64,000 nt of DNA from Nissolia schottii (GCA_003254905.1 QANU01047353.1:170986-234985), one strand, 5' to 3'; shown: positions 35,191 through 48,289, counted from the first letter of the stretch. Made by a program: numbers and translations. The notes: generated by a model from the letters alone, not told the origin.

Positions 35191-36092
35191 TGTTATATCT
35201 GAGATGATTTATAATAGAAGGTAGGCCTATTTATAGGCTGAAAACACAATGGCCAAAAACAAATCACAATCAAATCAAATCAAACATAATGTATATCAAA
35301 TCAAATCAAATATAATATATATTATTCTTAACACCCTCCCTCAAGCTAAAACTCCGTGAGCTTTCAGCTTGTCACAAGGGAAGATCGTTAAGGGAAAAAA
35401 AAGAGTGGTGCCAAGGATTTGTCCGGAAAACATCAGGGACTGCACAGAAGCAGCAATAGGCAACATCGGAGACTGCACGGAGGCAACGATAGGCAACATC
35501 GGAGGCTGCACAGAGGCAACAATGGGCAACATACGGAGACTGCACAGAGGCAGCGTTAGGCAACATCGGAGACTGCATAGAGGCAGCGATAGGCAACATA
35601 CGGAGACTGCACAGAGGCAGTGATATGCAACATACGAAGACTTCGGAGGAGTCGCCGGTGGCAACTTTGTCGGAGAAGATGAGAGCTTGGAGACGACGAT
35701 GGAGAGGGCGATGCGGTCGTGGTGGAAGTCCGAGGTGAGGGAGGCGGCGCGGCAGATGTTGAGGACGCGCTCAGAGAGAATGGAGGAGTAGCAGCGGAGG
35801 TAGAGGTGGCAAAGACGAGATTGCTCACGGAGGGTGCCATGGCTTTGATACCATGTTGGAGAAACAGAAAAATGGGATACCAAAAATTTAGGAGAAAGAT
35901 AGATAACAGAGAAATAACAATTGTATTATCTGAGTTGTTATATCTGAGATGATTTACAATAGAAGGTGGGCCTATTTATAGGCTGAAAATACAACGGTCA
36001 AAACTCAACGGCAAAAAACAAATAACAATCAAATCAAATCAAATATAATGTATATCAAATCAAATCAAATATAATATATATTATTCTTAACA
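35191..36092 (-). mobile_element. Miniature LTR retroelement (TRIM-like, copia-type primer site)
   Basis: Fossil on the minus strand, about 900 bp, non-autonomous. The 5' LTR is 35936-36092 and the 3' LTR 35191-35333, each starting TGTTAAGAAT and ending ATATAACA. Just inside the 5' LTR is TGGTATCAAAGCC, close to the initiator-Met tRNA primer site used by copia elements. A purine tract, GAGGGAGGG, precedes the 3' LTR. The internal part is Ser/Pro/Ala-coding-like and holds a 33-bp tandem repeat; there is no reverse transcriptase. The LTRs differ at roughly 5% of sites plus one length difference, suggesting an age of a few million years. No clear target duplication was found. Confidence 0.75.
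35433..35634. repeat. Six-unit tandem repeat of 33-34 bp
   Basis: Units follow the pattern CGGAGACTGCACAGAGGCAG, then CGATAGGCAACAT. Most units are 33 bp, a multiple of three. They lie in the internal region of the miniature LTR element. Confidence 0.85.
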
Positions 36093-38167
36093 AATGAAAC
36101 TCAAAAAACAATAAAAGAAAATTGTTGATCCTATAATTCAATTAAATAAAATCAACAAATTCCATTTTAACATGTATTACATCTTACAACTGAAATTTGG
36201 TAGAAAAACATAATAAAAAAAAATTGAAGAATAAAACCAAAACAATACAACTAACCTCTAAACCACCATCAAACACCACCAATATTCTAGCCTAGAACCA
36301 TATCACAATGGATGGTGTCATTTCTTGTCGAGATGAATGAGATTGAGATAAATGTTGTTATATTTTATATTAGTTCTAAATTTGGATGGAATTGTTATTT
36401 CTTATGTATGATGATAATGTTGGTCATCATGAAATCTATAGAAACTGTACAGTGAAATCAAGAGAGAGCTTATTAGATTTGGAGATTGAAAGGGGGGTTT
36501 AGGCTAGACGAATTTATTGATTTTATTTTATTGAATTTTAGGGATAATTTTTTTTTCCTTTATTGGATTTGATTATGGTTGCTATGAGTGAAGGAATTTT
36601 AAATTTATGTTTCTGGAGAGAGTTTGAACGCCTAAAGGAAAAGAAGAAGAACACCTTGAAGGAGAAGATAGAAGCTGAAAGAAAAGGAAGAGATCTCCTA
36701 ATCAATAAGAGGTTAAATACACATAAAAACAATGTTAAGATTTTATTTACACATTTTTAAAACTCAGGGACTTGTATGCACATACTCCATAATTCTAGGG
36801 TTAAAATACATTCTTCTCTTATCAATATATCCATTGTTAAGAAATATTTATGTGGGAACTCATAATTCTATGATCTAAAAAAACTATGTGACAATTCGTA
36901 ATCAAATAGAAATATAAACATATCATAGTTAAAGTTGAAGGACAAACTCTCATGTATTGTCTAAAAACTGATGTAGACGTGCATAGATATCGCCTGCAAT
37001 AATTTTATAAAGAAAGTTACAAATCTTATAAATAAAGTCATGAGTTTTGAGAAACCAAAATCATAGCAAATTAATATGCTCAAGTAATTAAAACTATAGT
37101 AATTATTAATATTTTTTATGGTTTCTCGTGTAATCCATGGAGTAAATATTGTCCTTTATTAAATTTTTCTATTTGTGATCATTTTTAGAATTAAATTTAT
37201 TGAATTTTATAATTATTTCATAAACTAAATTGACTCATAACTAATTATTTGACTTAGATTTGTTTCTAAATCATGACCCATGCATGACCCCAACCCGGGT
37301 CAAATAGCAAGTCATGAGTCGAGTTTAGGTTGAGTTATAGGTCATGTAGGTTTATTTTACTCACATGACACTATAAACGTGACACTTTGCTAGTCACATT
37401 AAATATTAACAGAGTTTCGTTAATGACAGAAACTAAAACCAAGTCTTTTATAATAAGTTAGGGACTAAAACCAAATCAAATTTAAGAACATAAATCAAAT
37501 CTCAAAAATTTGTCGAAGACCCAAACATATATATTTTTTTATCTGCTTTTAAATTTAAACTCTATGTTTCTTTACCACTCTTATTAAGATTTAATTAGAA
37601 GAATAATAATTTTATTTCAAATTATAACTACTTGAATTTTAAGCAAGACTACGCACACAAGAGAATGCTCCTAATTAAAGATCATGATTCATGACACACA
37701 CGGGAGAATGCTTCTAAGCGAGATGCATGAGAGAATAATGAGACGTGACACACATTAATTAATTATGTGTTGATAAAAATCATCACCTTAGGAATATTTG
37801 GATATTAGTTTAGTTTTGGAGTCAACTTTGGTACTCATATAATTGTGTATATTGTTTAGGGGAGTATCATGCTACCTCTTTCAAAAAATAATACTATAAA
37901 AAAAATCTGGAGACATGTCCCTATTTTAGTAGAATATCTAATGTCACACTCATCTAAACTTTTTTAATATTAAAAAAAAATCAATTTGACTTGAACTAAA
38001 TTAATTGAATTTCAGTACAACTTCAGATTTTGAATATTAAAAAAAATAAGGGTAAATTACACAAATTACTTTTAAAGTTTGACAAAATTGCATTTCACCC
38101 CAAACTATTTACAACATTGTACTTTATCTCAAACTTTTTTTTTCAATTGATCACCAATGATCAATTA
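36093..38167. other. Intergenic DNA, nothing recognised
   Basis: AT-rich, no family-like frame, no transposon ends. Any right-hand remainder of the CACTA element is not recognisable here. Confidence 0.4.
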
Positions 38168-38367
38168 AGTTTCTATTTTCATTTCTTTTTTCTATTTTTT
38201 TGTTAGATTAGTGAAAACATCAAAAGAAAATCTTTTATCTTATATTTATTTTTTGTGTTTACTAGTCCTTTCACAAAATTCTGAAAATAAAAAATAATAT
38301 TATATTATTTTCACTATTTTCTCCACAAATTTTAGAAAACAAAAATACATGAAATGAAATGGAAACC
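38168..38367. mobile_element. MITE with GTTTCTATTTTCATTTC ends
   Basis: Left end AGTTTCTATTTTCATTTC; reverse complement of right GGTTTCCATTTCATTTCATG. It resembles the element in CTP synthase intron 5 (61885-62094), whose ends also contain GGTTTCTGTTTTCA. Old and diverged. Confidence 0.5.
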
Positions 38368-38506
38368 TAACAAATCATTAATGATGGGTCCTACTAAAAA
38401 ATTGGAGTTTAGTGCAATTTTACACATAACTTGGGGTGCATTGCTATTTAAGCCAACCTCAAGTGTGGTTTGCACAATTTACACAAAAAATAATAATAAG
38501 AAAGAG

Positions 38507-38727
38507 TTAATATTTAAGTTAGTCCTTAAAAAATGTTTTGGTGTCTAATTTGGTCATTAAAAAAATTAAAGTGTCAACATAGTCCTTAAAATTTTTTCTA
38601 ATGTCGAACTTGGTCCCTCCGTTTAATCTTTTCTAGGACTAACATGGAGACTAAGTAACACTTTAATTTTTTTTCAAAAATCAAGTTGAGCACCCAAATA
38701 TTTTTTATCGACCAACTTAAATATTAA
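38507..38727. mobile_element. MITE with GTTAATATTTAAGTT ends
   Basis: Left end GTTAATATTTAAGTTAGTCC; reverse complement of right GTTAATATTTAAGTTGGTCG. Arms continue through AAAAAATGTTTTGGTG / AAAAAATATTTGGGTG and AAATTAAAGTGT in both arms. A diverged relative is at 31150. Confidence 0.7.
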
Positions 38728-38899
38728 CTAAACAATAAAATTAGAAAGAGGAGGAGAAGGGATGGTAAGATATGAAATGAATCATGGAAAGCATTTTGGA
38801 TTTGGTCACCGGCAAGGTAACGTGCCACTCAGGAATTTAATTAAATGCAAAAAAAAATAAAAGGTCAAAGCACGCCATTCATTTAATTCAATTCAAACA

Positions 38900-39145
38900 A
38901 ATTGAAAATAAATAAAAGAAAGAAACACGTGGCACTACGTGGGAATGAAAACTACAACTTAATGTGCTGTGTTGTATCTGACAAGGAAACCCCTTCCTTT
39001 CCTTACCTTACCCACCCCCACCCCCAACCCCCACATATCATCATATACCATTTTCCTATTCATTCATGGGATGGGCCTCCCTTCACTCCATTGTGTGGGC
39101 CCCACAATGGTAGGGTTTGTCATAAATTTCGTAAGGTGTGATTAT
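38900..39145. promoter_or_regulatory. GC-richer island with G-boxes and GTGGGCCCCAC
   Basis: Contains ACACGTGGC (about 38925), CTACGTGGG (about 38935), a CCCACCCCCACCCCC tract (about 39010-39023) and GTGGGCCCCAC, a perfect palindrome, at about 39094-39105. Such G-box and GGGCCCAC motifs bind bZIP and TCP factors in plants. No gene follows closely, so the role is unknown. Confidence 0.35.
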
Positions 39146-39625
39146 TTTTAAGTTATTTTAAATAATTGTTATAATAATATATTTTTTAAAATCATTCACA
39201 TCTAAATTCTATTACTAAAATTTGGATTATATTGACTGATTTAACTGAGATTCTTTAAAAAAGTAAAAGTCTCCTAATGAAGTTTTTTTTTTTCAATTAA
39301 ACCACCGCTATTTAGACCTAAGGAATTGAGGTATCTATCACTTTGACTAACTCCATGTTAATATTGTGATAATAATATGATTTATTGTATTATATTAATA
39401 ATATGCAAATATATATTAATTCAGATTATGATTTTCTCATGTTTTCTATTCCGTAATACAAAATTGTTATGCTATGAAAGGGAAAGAAAAAAAACACAAT
39501 TGGACTTGTATGTGAAAATAATAATTGGACCTTGTATGTGAAAATAATAATGGAACTTATATTATGATAAAACTTGTCTCATTCTCTCTTTTAACATGAA
39601 ACATGAGAGAACCTAATCCACCTTA

Positions 39626-39660
<35 letters not shown>

Positions 39661-40209
39661 ATTCAGTTATTTCAACTACACGTTTGGCTTTGGGTTAGGA
39701 TTTTGGTCCCATTTCATGTGATACTTTATGTATGCATAGGTTGATCGGTCAAATTCTAACCAAAAAAGTAGATATTAGGAACAATGGTACACAATTAATA
39801 AATTAAAAAAAATACATAATCACAGTTATTAAATAAAATAAAATAATCATATGATTCACTTTTTTTTTCTTAATCAAAATGCATATTTGTTACGAACCAG
39901 TGTAATGATGCTCTATGATTTTAGAAGAGAGGACCTTAGTTTGATTCCGCAAAAAGACATTAATTAAGATGATAAGTTTGATTACGTCTGCTAAATTTGT
40001 CTTCTTTCTTAATAATAAGGTGAAAAATGCCCGTAATGATAACATGAAAGACCGATTAAGTGAATCAACCCATTAATAATATAGCTCACTTATTCATTCA
40101 AGCAACAATAATTTTATTATATTATTTTGACAATTAGATTCTTGTTAATAAGGCTCAAGGTTTCTGTAAAACACACATAGAGAGAAAAAAATCTTGTAAT
40201 AGTTTAATT
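39146..40209. other. Intergenic DNA with a (TATC)n microsatellite
   Basis: A clean TATC tetranucleotide run is at 39626-39661. Near 39890-39960 a weak box-B-like AGTTTGATTCCG might be a SINE relic. Otherwise unassigned. Confidence 0.45.
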
Positions 40210-40378
40210 TTGATGGAGATTAATTTGTATCGACTGTAAAAAAAAATTATATTATCATCTATTGTGAGTTGTTATTTAGACTCAATTAATTTTATTTATA
40301 TGACAACACAAAATTGAATGACAATATAATTTTTTTTACATTATCAGTGATTACAAATTAATCTCATTTTAATATATT
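40210..40378. mobile_element. Short hairpin MITE
   Basis: Left arm GGAGATTAATTTGTATCGAC with AAAAAAATTATATTATCA; reverse complement of right ATGAGATTAATTTGTAATCAC with AAAAAAATTATATTGTCA. Arms of nearly 50 bp around an AT-rich loop. Confidence 0.65.
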
Positions 40379-42234
40379 GTAAGTGTAAAAATATTTTATA
40401 TCAACATCCAATATATCACGAGGTCACTAAATTTGTTTAACTCTCAATTCATTATCTCAAAAAAAAAAAAATTGCACATAATTGGGTGTATCAAAACCAA
40501 TCTCATTTTCAAATATATCAATTTGTTTCTTTTTCAAAAGGAACCACCATGTACTTCATGTATACCAAACTTTACTTACTATACAAAATTCAACATCAAT
40601 TAATAAAATACTTTATGGTTACAGTTAAAGAGTGACGTCAATTAATGTATGAAAGTTGTATTTAAAAATTTAAGGACAAGAAAAACTGCTTACCAAACTA
40701 AAGTGATGACAAACATCATCCACTACTAATATATCAACTACTTACAAATTGTTTATTGTGATTCTTTAGAATTTAATTAACTATAGCTCAAATAGTGTTA
40801 TCTGTTTGAGGATAATTATATTTGACTTTTCTTTTTTTCTTTTTCCTCATATCACAATAAGTCTTTAATGGTAACCATATATATAGATTGTCAAAGTTTA
40901 CATAATTATATACTTTTCAAAAAATTCAAATTAAATATATCTCATTAGTCATTGTCTAATCTTAACTATACCTATACGTGTTTCATGTATGCCCATTAGT
41001 ACAAAAACAACTGAAATTTAAATATTTTTTTGAGAATAATATACGTACAATGTGTGCTACATGTATAGCACTATTTCCATAGCACTAACATGTATGGATA
41101 AATTATAGTGCATATCTAAACTTTTTATAGAATATACGGTGCATATCTGATTAATAAACATATAGTAGTACTGTTCTATAGCACGTATGAACTGGTGGAT
41201 TTATTTTAATTAACTTCCAATTAACATTCATTATTATCAACAACTACAAACACTTTTTGCAATGTGACAATACAACCGTTTAAACTTAATTATTATTTCC
41301 ACCGTACGTATTATCCATCTTGATAATAATAAAAAAACTTCTTCCATCCATTTTTATGTATCACTATCAGTTTTAGAATAACGATCAAATTAGAGTTAGC
41401 ACATATTTTTTTTAAAATAATGATGATCTTATTAATAATATTAAATACGTTAAAGGAACAAAATTATTCTTATCGATTTCACTAATATAATTAATATTTT
41501 ACGTTCTCTCTTTCTTCATATATTCATTAATGAACACAATTAAATTACGGGTATTATTAAAAAAATAAATTAAAGTATTATTTATATTGGTATTTGAAGT
41601 TGATAAATATTATGAAACTCCATAATATAAAAAAAATACGACAATTATAATAAAACAGAGGGAGGGAAATAATATATTTTAAAATGATCTAAAACTTTTG
41701 GACAACAAATTACACCTATTCGGAAATCAACTAAAAATAATTATCACATAATCGAGATAATTAAATTAAGATCTTGATTAGTATTTTAAACATATATAAT
41801 TAATCACAGCAAAACAAAAGAGAGAAGCACGTAGAGTTAGATGGATAAGGAGTGTGTAAACACAAAACGTGTGTTTGGCCATTTTTATGTCATAATCAAA
41901 TGACGAAATAGTTAGTTTCTTTCAAAAGCTTTGACGGTTTGCAAATCCATAAATCACAAACCAATGTCGGCTAAACCCTACATGTTGTGAGTCAAATCAT
42001 AAACAGTTAGTTTAATTATCTTTCTTATTCTTTCTATCCTATCCAATCCACTAATTCGTCTTTTTCCCATTGGTTTTTTTCCAGCTTATTCAACAATTAA
42101 AAAAATTAAGATTCTATTTGACATGATGTATGGAATTTAAAGGATACAGTAATATAATATAATCTATTAGATTTTTTTTTAAATGTTAATGTAATTAATA
42201 TATGGTATAATTTATATATCAAATTATTTATATA
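40379..42234. other. Intergenic DNA, nothing recognised
   Basis: Very AT-rich. Short repeats such as CATATCTAAACTTTTTATAG / CATATCTGATTAATAAAC near 41110 were seen but no element ends or genes. Confidence 0.4.
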
Positions 42235-42620
42235 CACTATCAGAAAATTATGGCATATTGACGATTTTTATCGACGAATTTTTAAGAAAAATTTTGACAA
42301 GTAAAAGGAAATTTATTCGACTCTCTTAAATAATCAAAAGCAATTGACGAAAAGGTATTCCGTCGTAAACATTCTTGGTAAGGTTTGGCTTTAGACGGAC
42401 GTACATTTATTGATAGAATTATTGATGGATATTTGGTAATTTTATAGTTGTTTTTTGCAATATAAGATATTATTGGTGGAAGTATCAAATGGGAGTGTGT
42501 GTGTATATATATATATTTTGTGTGGGAGGATTAGGGTTTAAGGTTCAAGTTATTATTGACAAATAAAATCTGTCGAAATTTAAATTTTTGTCCATTAGAA
42601 AAAAAAATTTGTGTCCCTCA
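42235..42620. mobile_element. CACTA-like terminal fragment
   Basis: Begins CACTATCAGAAAATTATGGC, with TTGACGA, ATCGACGAA, TTCCGTCGT and TTAGACGGACG motifs as in CACTA subterminal arrays. Similar blocks reappear at about 43980-44120 (ATACCGACGGA; CAATTAGAGGG against CCATTAGAAAA), so a degraded element of about 1.9 kb may span 42235-44130. The far terminus was not found. Confidence 0.45.
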
Positions 42621-42759
42621 AAATAGTTTATCAACATTATAGTAGTTAAAAACATATTGAAATTGATTGTCACGTGATGTGAGACAAGATCCAATAAAAC
42701 AACATTAAGGCTCTTACCAATTTTCTCATAAAATCAATTATCAACATTCTAACTAAGCC

Positions 42760-43150
42760 ACTTGCCCCAACGAGTCCATTTCAGTACCTCTTTTTCAAGC
42801 TGGGCATGCTTAACATCCATGCGCCAACTTGCAGGAGGGTGGTGTCACTAGGTCTAAAGAAAGTGAGCTGAGTTAGCCACAACTAAGCAAGCTCATTAGT
42901 AGTAGTTAAGCTATTGTAGCTTGTTGTCCAAGCCACCTGGTAGTTAAGTTAGTTATTTTCGGGAAGTTAGAGTTTATTATAGTGGTTGCATTTGATGTGA
43001 ACGCAAGTTAATTTGATGTGCATTTTGATATGATAACTCAATGTATATAAATTGATCGGAATACTCAATAAGATGTTAGAATACTCATTTCCATCAGTCA
43101 AGATTCTAGAGTGTTCTCAACATTTCTCAATTATTTATAGCTCATACCTT
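42760..43150 (+). mobile_element. Copia-like LTR element 3' remnant
   Basis: Fossil. A short stretch reading like the end of a copia polyprotein (KLGMLNIHAPT, about 42799) is followed by a purine tract, GGAGGGTGG, and a region of about 300 bp starting TGTCACTAGG that could be the 3' LTR. Only this end is present, it is broken and it looks old. Confidence 0.4.
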
Positions 43151-45853
43151 TCTACAATTTCAACTTTAACAAAAACAAAATGCCATGTTTTGTTTTCTAT
43201 ATATTACCAACAAACTTTTCATTGATAGTTAAATAAACAAAAACGTAACATTATTTTTATTTGAATTACAGATGAAAAAATCGTCAGTGATATAGTTAGG
43301 GTTAGAGGTCTTCTTCATGAAGGCATTTTCTCCTTCTCACAAACACTCTCGTTCTCCTTCTTTCCCCTCTCTCTCTCTCTCTCTCTCAAAATTGTCACCA
43401 TCGTTGCGCCACCACGTACCGCCACATTGCCACAACCATCACCCTTGCTCCTCCCTTTTCTCTTCCTCCTTCTAACGTCTCCCTCATTAATTCTTGGCCA
43501 AAACTGTCGCCTGCCACCACCACACTACTCTCCTCAACACCACTATATATGTCGCCGCTGTGACCAAATCCCACTATCTCACTCACTTAAGTTTTGTTCT
43601 CTTTTTTCCTTTTGTCCTGTTAATTTTTTTTTCCTATATTAGAGTCGCGGTTTAGAAATACATGCTTGAATCCTAGGAGGCTATGCGAATTTTGAGCTTG
43701 TTCTTAATCTTGGACTCCTAGTTTATAAAAGGATGTAGGAGTAACCATTACACTGTGGATTTAACCGTGGATAGAAATGACTTTGGTCCAATATAACAAT
43801 TGGTAAATAGCAATAGTTTTTTATCTGTCGAGTAGATGTGGCGCCCCTTAGCACTTTTTTTGTCGCAAACATTTTACCGATGAATTTTAGCAATTTTTTT
43901 AGTTTTGTTTTTTTATTAGTTTGAAATATATTTTACCAACGAAAATATCCACCGATAATAATTAAATATATAATTAGATTTTTTTTAATTATGGTCAAGT
44001 GTTAGGGTTTAGGGTTCGGGTTATACCGACGGATTTTCAGTTAGCATTTGAATTTCTCCAATTAGAGGGAGCTTTGCCGTGTGTTAAAACCGTTTTTATC
44101 GTACTAACAAAAAATAAATCGATAAAAATTACTATGGACAATATTCAATTTGTTTCTCCTGCTGAAAATAATTACTAGTACTACTATTTTCCAAAAGTTG
44201 TTTGAATGGCTTCTTTTCTTAACAGAAACAATCAAAACCAGCACAACATAATCCGATGATATCATTGAAAAATTAAGGTTGACTACTTTGTTAACGTTCA
44301 CTTACTCAATTTTTGACTTCCAACCCACCCCCACTTCACAACAAAATCCGATGAATTGTTTTTTTTTTTAAAGATAGTTTTGAGATATATACTAATAAAC
44401 TTTTTAATCTTGAGTATAACATTAATCGCTTTTAATTGTTCTTTCTAGTAGCCGTGAGTAACGGTGGGAAAGTTCCAAGAAAGAAGACACGTAATAGGAA
44501 TATTTACACCAAGTATTATATAAAAGAAAAAAAATTAGACATGAGATGAGATTGTGTCGGCATGATTCATGCTAATGAGAACGTGCACAAAAAAGGTGTC
44601 CTTGATCCTTCCTTTTGTCAATCAAGTCAAGATATATTCTTGTTCTTGGTCAAAATTATACTGCAAGATTATTTGCTGAGCTCGTTTTTCTTTGGTAGGG
44701 TAAAGTTTAAGCAGGTTCGTTATCGGTAATTTTATGAAAATTAGGACATGTTTTTAGGTTCTTATGGATTTATTTATAAATTATTTATTGAAGTGACTCT
44801 CATATGATCAATAACAAAAATTTAAACTCACATTTTTGTGGGATACAAATCTGTTTCTTATAAGCTGTACATACCATTTTCAACAACTTGATGAGCTCTC
44901 ACACTTTCTTTTGTTGCTCATATGTGACTTTTATATTTATTTGATTTTATTGACCAAGAGTTCAAATATCTTTCTCTCTTAATATATGACATGACCATGT
45001 TCAAAACAAAAGTAGAGTATCATCATGATCCCTCCTACCCCTGCATGAGAAAGTTCGTGTTTTTTGTTTATTTAGAATTTAACTAAGAGTTTAATTATTA
45101 ATTATTAATAATACAGAATAATTTTACACTGTCATTTAATTAAACTTTATACATTAATAAAAATAGTTGACTCTCTTTCACTATTTAAAAAGTTATGTAT
45201 ATAAAATTACTTTATTAAATAATAATATAAAAAAAACTTTACATTATCAACGAATAACAATCAAACTCTTTAATTAAATCTGCTTTATTTGCTGCAACAG
45301 ATTTGAAGTATTGGTGAGTAAATGAATATTTGAAGATTCTGGCGTTGGAATTTTCTGTTAATTGGATTTGATTTGACGTAGTTAGCTTGAGGGTCAAAAT
45401 TAGGAAGGTCGTGGGACTTCATCGTGTTCACATTATTTCAAGCAAAATTAAAATAAGTGATTATTATTTGATCTTTCCGATCTTCTCCTCGTGGTGTTGC
45501 AGTAGATATGAGTGGATTCATCATAAGAAATAAAAGAAAAACAATGTTTTATATTATCTATAGTTTTGGTGAATTATCATTATACTTAATTTTATATGAT
45601 AATTAATGTTTAAAATATAATTAACGAGACTAATTTTAATATATTATTAGCAAAAAAAATTATCTAATATTGTCAATCAATCATCTTTTTATTTTATATG
45701 ATTTTTTTAAATAATAAAAATTAAAATTAAATACTTTTACTGACATGTCAACATGCGACTAGCCGATTGATAAAAATAGATAAACTCAATTATTTGACTA
45801 ACCCAACATAATCTCAATAACAAAGTTTTGGATTAGTTAGGTGACCCAACCAA
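43151..45853. other. Intergenic DNA with CT-rich and CCAC-rich patch
   Basis: The 43320-43600 patch has a (CT)n run (about 43368-43387) followed by C-rich sequence with small open frames on both strands; none resembles a family. The rest is AT-rich and unassigned, apart from the CACTA-like motifs noted at about 43980-44120. Confidence 0.35.
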
Positions 45854-46255
45854 CACTAGGAAAACAAACTAGTTACTAATCACGGTTACGTAGCAAGCCA
45901 ATATCTATAAACGTTGCTAAGCCCTAAGAATACCAAAGTACGCTCACTTTTTATTGTAATCGGCAACACAATACTTTCTCTCTTTTATTCCCTTCTTCGA
46001 GTGCCTCTCTCAAACTGGTCTCTGTAATTTCTCTATCATCTTTCCCCTTTAAATCTAAAACCCCAGCTTCTCTCCTCACTTTTCACCTTGTCATCAGTGT
46101 TACCCAACTCCGGTAACAAGGACGATAGCATTTTAGAGGTTCTAGAATAGCAACCCATGCCAAAACTGTGTCACCATCTTGTTAATTACCCACACTTTTG
46201 AGAAAATTAACCACGGTTTAAACCGTGGGTAATCACCTTTTCTTTTTTTGCAGTG
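45854..46255. mobile_element. Small complete CACTA element
   Basis: Starts CACTAGGAAAACAAAC; the reverse complement of its end is CACTGCAAAAAAAGAAAAGG. Flanks are CAA on both sides (45851-45853, 46256-46258), the 3-bp duplication CACTA elements make. Subterminal motifs pair: AATCACGGTTAC on the left, CCACGGTTTAAACCGTGGGT on the right (itself a perfect inverted repeat at its core). At 402 bp it has no transposase. Confidence 0.8.
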
Positions 46256-47997
46256 CAACCTGACTCTCCGTTAATTTGGACTGTAAAATAGGTAGGGTTG
46301 CGTATATATGTTTAAAAATAAAATGCAACCTAATCCAATCCAATTTGACCTTAGACCGGATTTGGTTGGTTTGAATTAGTTAAAAAAGAAATTAAAAAAA
46401 AAATGATCCAACTCAAACAAAATGAGCCGAAAATTGAGGAAGATTTTATGTGGCAAACAAAAAAAAGTGAGTCGGAGCACTATTAGTCTGAGTCCTTCTA
46501 TATTCTTCATTTACTCTATTTTTAATTGATAGTTGATGGACATATATATATTAATGCCGCTTAATGACACTATCTCTTATTAACAAGTGTAGACAATATC
46601 AATCAATAATGCATTGGATTTATCATATTTGTCTATGACAAAAATCATATTGTCAACCCAATTTTTACAAAATATATAAATATTCACAATTAATTAAATA
46701 ATTAATTGCAACTCACTTAAAATATTCCCACACGTCGCACAAATTTCAATATAGTCCAAAGACTACACTAAAGGTACAAAACAAACTGATTAACTGAGAT
46801 TTGAATTGTTAGAATCTAGGTAGGCAACGAGGCATGCATGGTTCCTATTCCAAAGTGGTATAGGCCACTAGAATTAGAATCACCAGAAATATCAGAGGCA
46901 TGGGAATTAATTAATGAATCTTTTCAATGTCGACAAATTTCAAATGACATCGTTTTATTGTAGGTTAGGTAGGTGAAAAATTATAAAAAATTATGCATGA
47001 CAATATCATAAAATTTGAACACAAAATGATATTATGAAGAAAAATGCATAGCTAGTCAAAATTGTATTGTTAAATTAATATAGCATAATCGAATAGAAAT
47101 TTTTAAATTAATTTTACTCATAAATTTTGTATTTTTCCTTTTTTTTATTCATCTATTACCTTATAATTTTAATACATTATTTTGGTACTCAAAATTTTGA
47201 CACAAATTTTAACGAGTTTAATTTTGATGCATTGACAATGTTAAAACTTTCATTTGGGTAACTTTTTAAGTAGTAAATGTAATAGTAAATCATGGTTGCT
47301 GATTTGTTGGCATATTATTGAATGACAGTTTGTAAAACCCATTTTCACTATCATTAGATTCCAATTAAATCCAATTTTAATTGTATATGATTGTCATTGG
47401 AAATTTAATAAAAAATAACTTTTATTAAAAGTATGTTATCAAAAATTGAAACAAAAAGTTAGACTAAAAAATTAGAACTCTTGGTCACTTTTTCAAAACT
47501 TATATATTCACTCCATTCAATTTTTAAAGATATTAATCACTATCACTTAATAGGAATCAAAGAAAATGTCACGTCATTACATATTTAAAATTTAGAATTC
47601 AAGAAAGATCAAATTATACAATCTCTAAATAAATTTAAAAGGAGGAGTGTTAATTTATAAATTGGTATAATATTGGTAGAGTCTGAAGACTCGAGATTAT
47701 TGTAATTAATTTACCTTAACATAAATTATTGAATTGTTTAGTTGATAAATATTTGATTATGTTGTTAAGAGTTTAATTATTATGTATTGGTAATGTAAAT
47801 TTCTTTTTATATTACTCATGTTGTTATGCTATTTTTTCTTATTAACTAAAGTTTAGGTAGCTAGGTTTGACACCGGTTATTTTATTAGGTCAATATATGT
47901 CTTTAAGTTTTTTGAACACTTATAATATAATAATACTTACAAATTACTCATCAAAATGACTTTTACATCAACAACATGAATCAAATTTACGTCATTT
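46256..47997. other. Intergenic DNA, nothing recognised
   Basis: AT-rich, no family-like frames. A stretch near 46310-46400 (CCTAATCCAATCC, GACCGGATTTGG) may be a scrap of a GGGTTGG-type repeat. Confidence 0.35.
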
Positions 47998-48235
47998 AGG
48001 CAATGTTTTTTTATTGAGATAAGACAAAAATATTGAGATACAGGGACAAAAATCATATTTGTTTACTGAGACAAATACACAAATTTGTGTCTTATGATAT
48101 AAAATTTATGTATTTTCTGTATGTCCATTTTGTTGAGACACAGGATCCAAACAAAATATAAAATTGATTTGTTCTCTTATATTTTATGTTCCTATTCTCG
48201 TGTCTCTATATTACTGTCTTGTCTTAACAACCAAT
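47998..48235. mobile_element. MITE with GAGATAAGACA-type arms
   Basis: Left arm TTATTGAGATAAGACAAAAA with TTGAGATACAGGGACA; reverse complement of right GTTAAGACAAGACAGTAA with TAGAGACACGAGAATAGG. Similar in style to the element at 59666-59810. Confidence 0.45.
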
Positions 48236-48289
48236 CAGAATAATATGTAAATTATGTTTGAGTTATATTGTCATGATGTGTAGCAATAT

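Noticed and set aside
35433-35634. A CRISPR-like array (regular short repeats)
   Set aside because: Units abut directly with no unique spacers, and the context is a plant retroelement.
35341-35883. 180-codon and overlapping open frames on both strands
   Set aside because: They follow the 33-bp tandem repeat inside a miniature LTR fossil; they stay open because the repeat unit is a multiple of three, not because of a host gene.
38902-39151. Open frames in the G-box island
   Set aside because: Pro/His-rich translations come from the CCCACCCCC tract; no conserved protein recognised.
43427-43642. Open frame starting like a secreted peptide (hydrophobic, LLLPFLFLLLTSPSLILGQ)
   Set aside because: It lies in C/T-rich low-complexity DNA with an overlapping open frame on the other strand; there is no family resemblance and no promoter context beyond composition.
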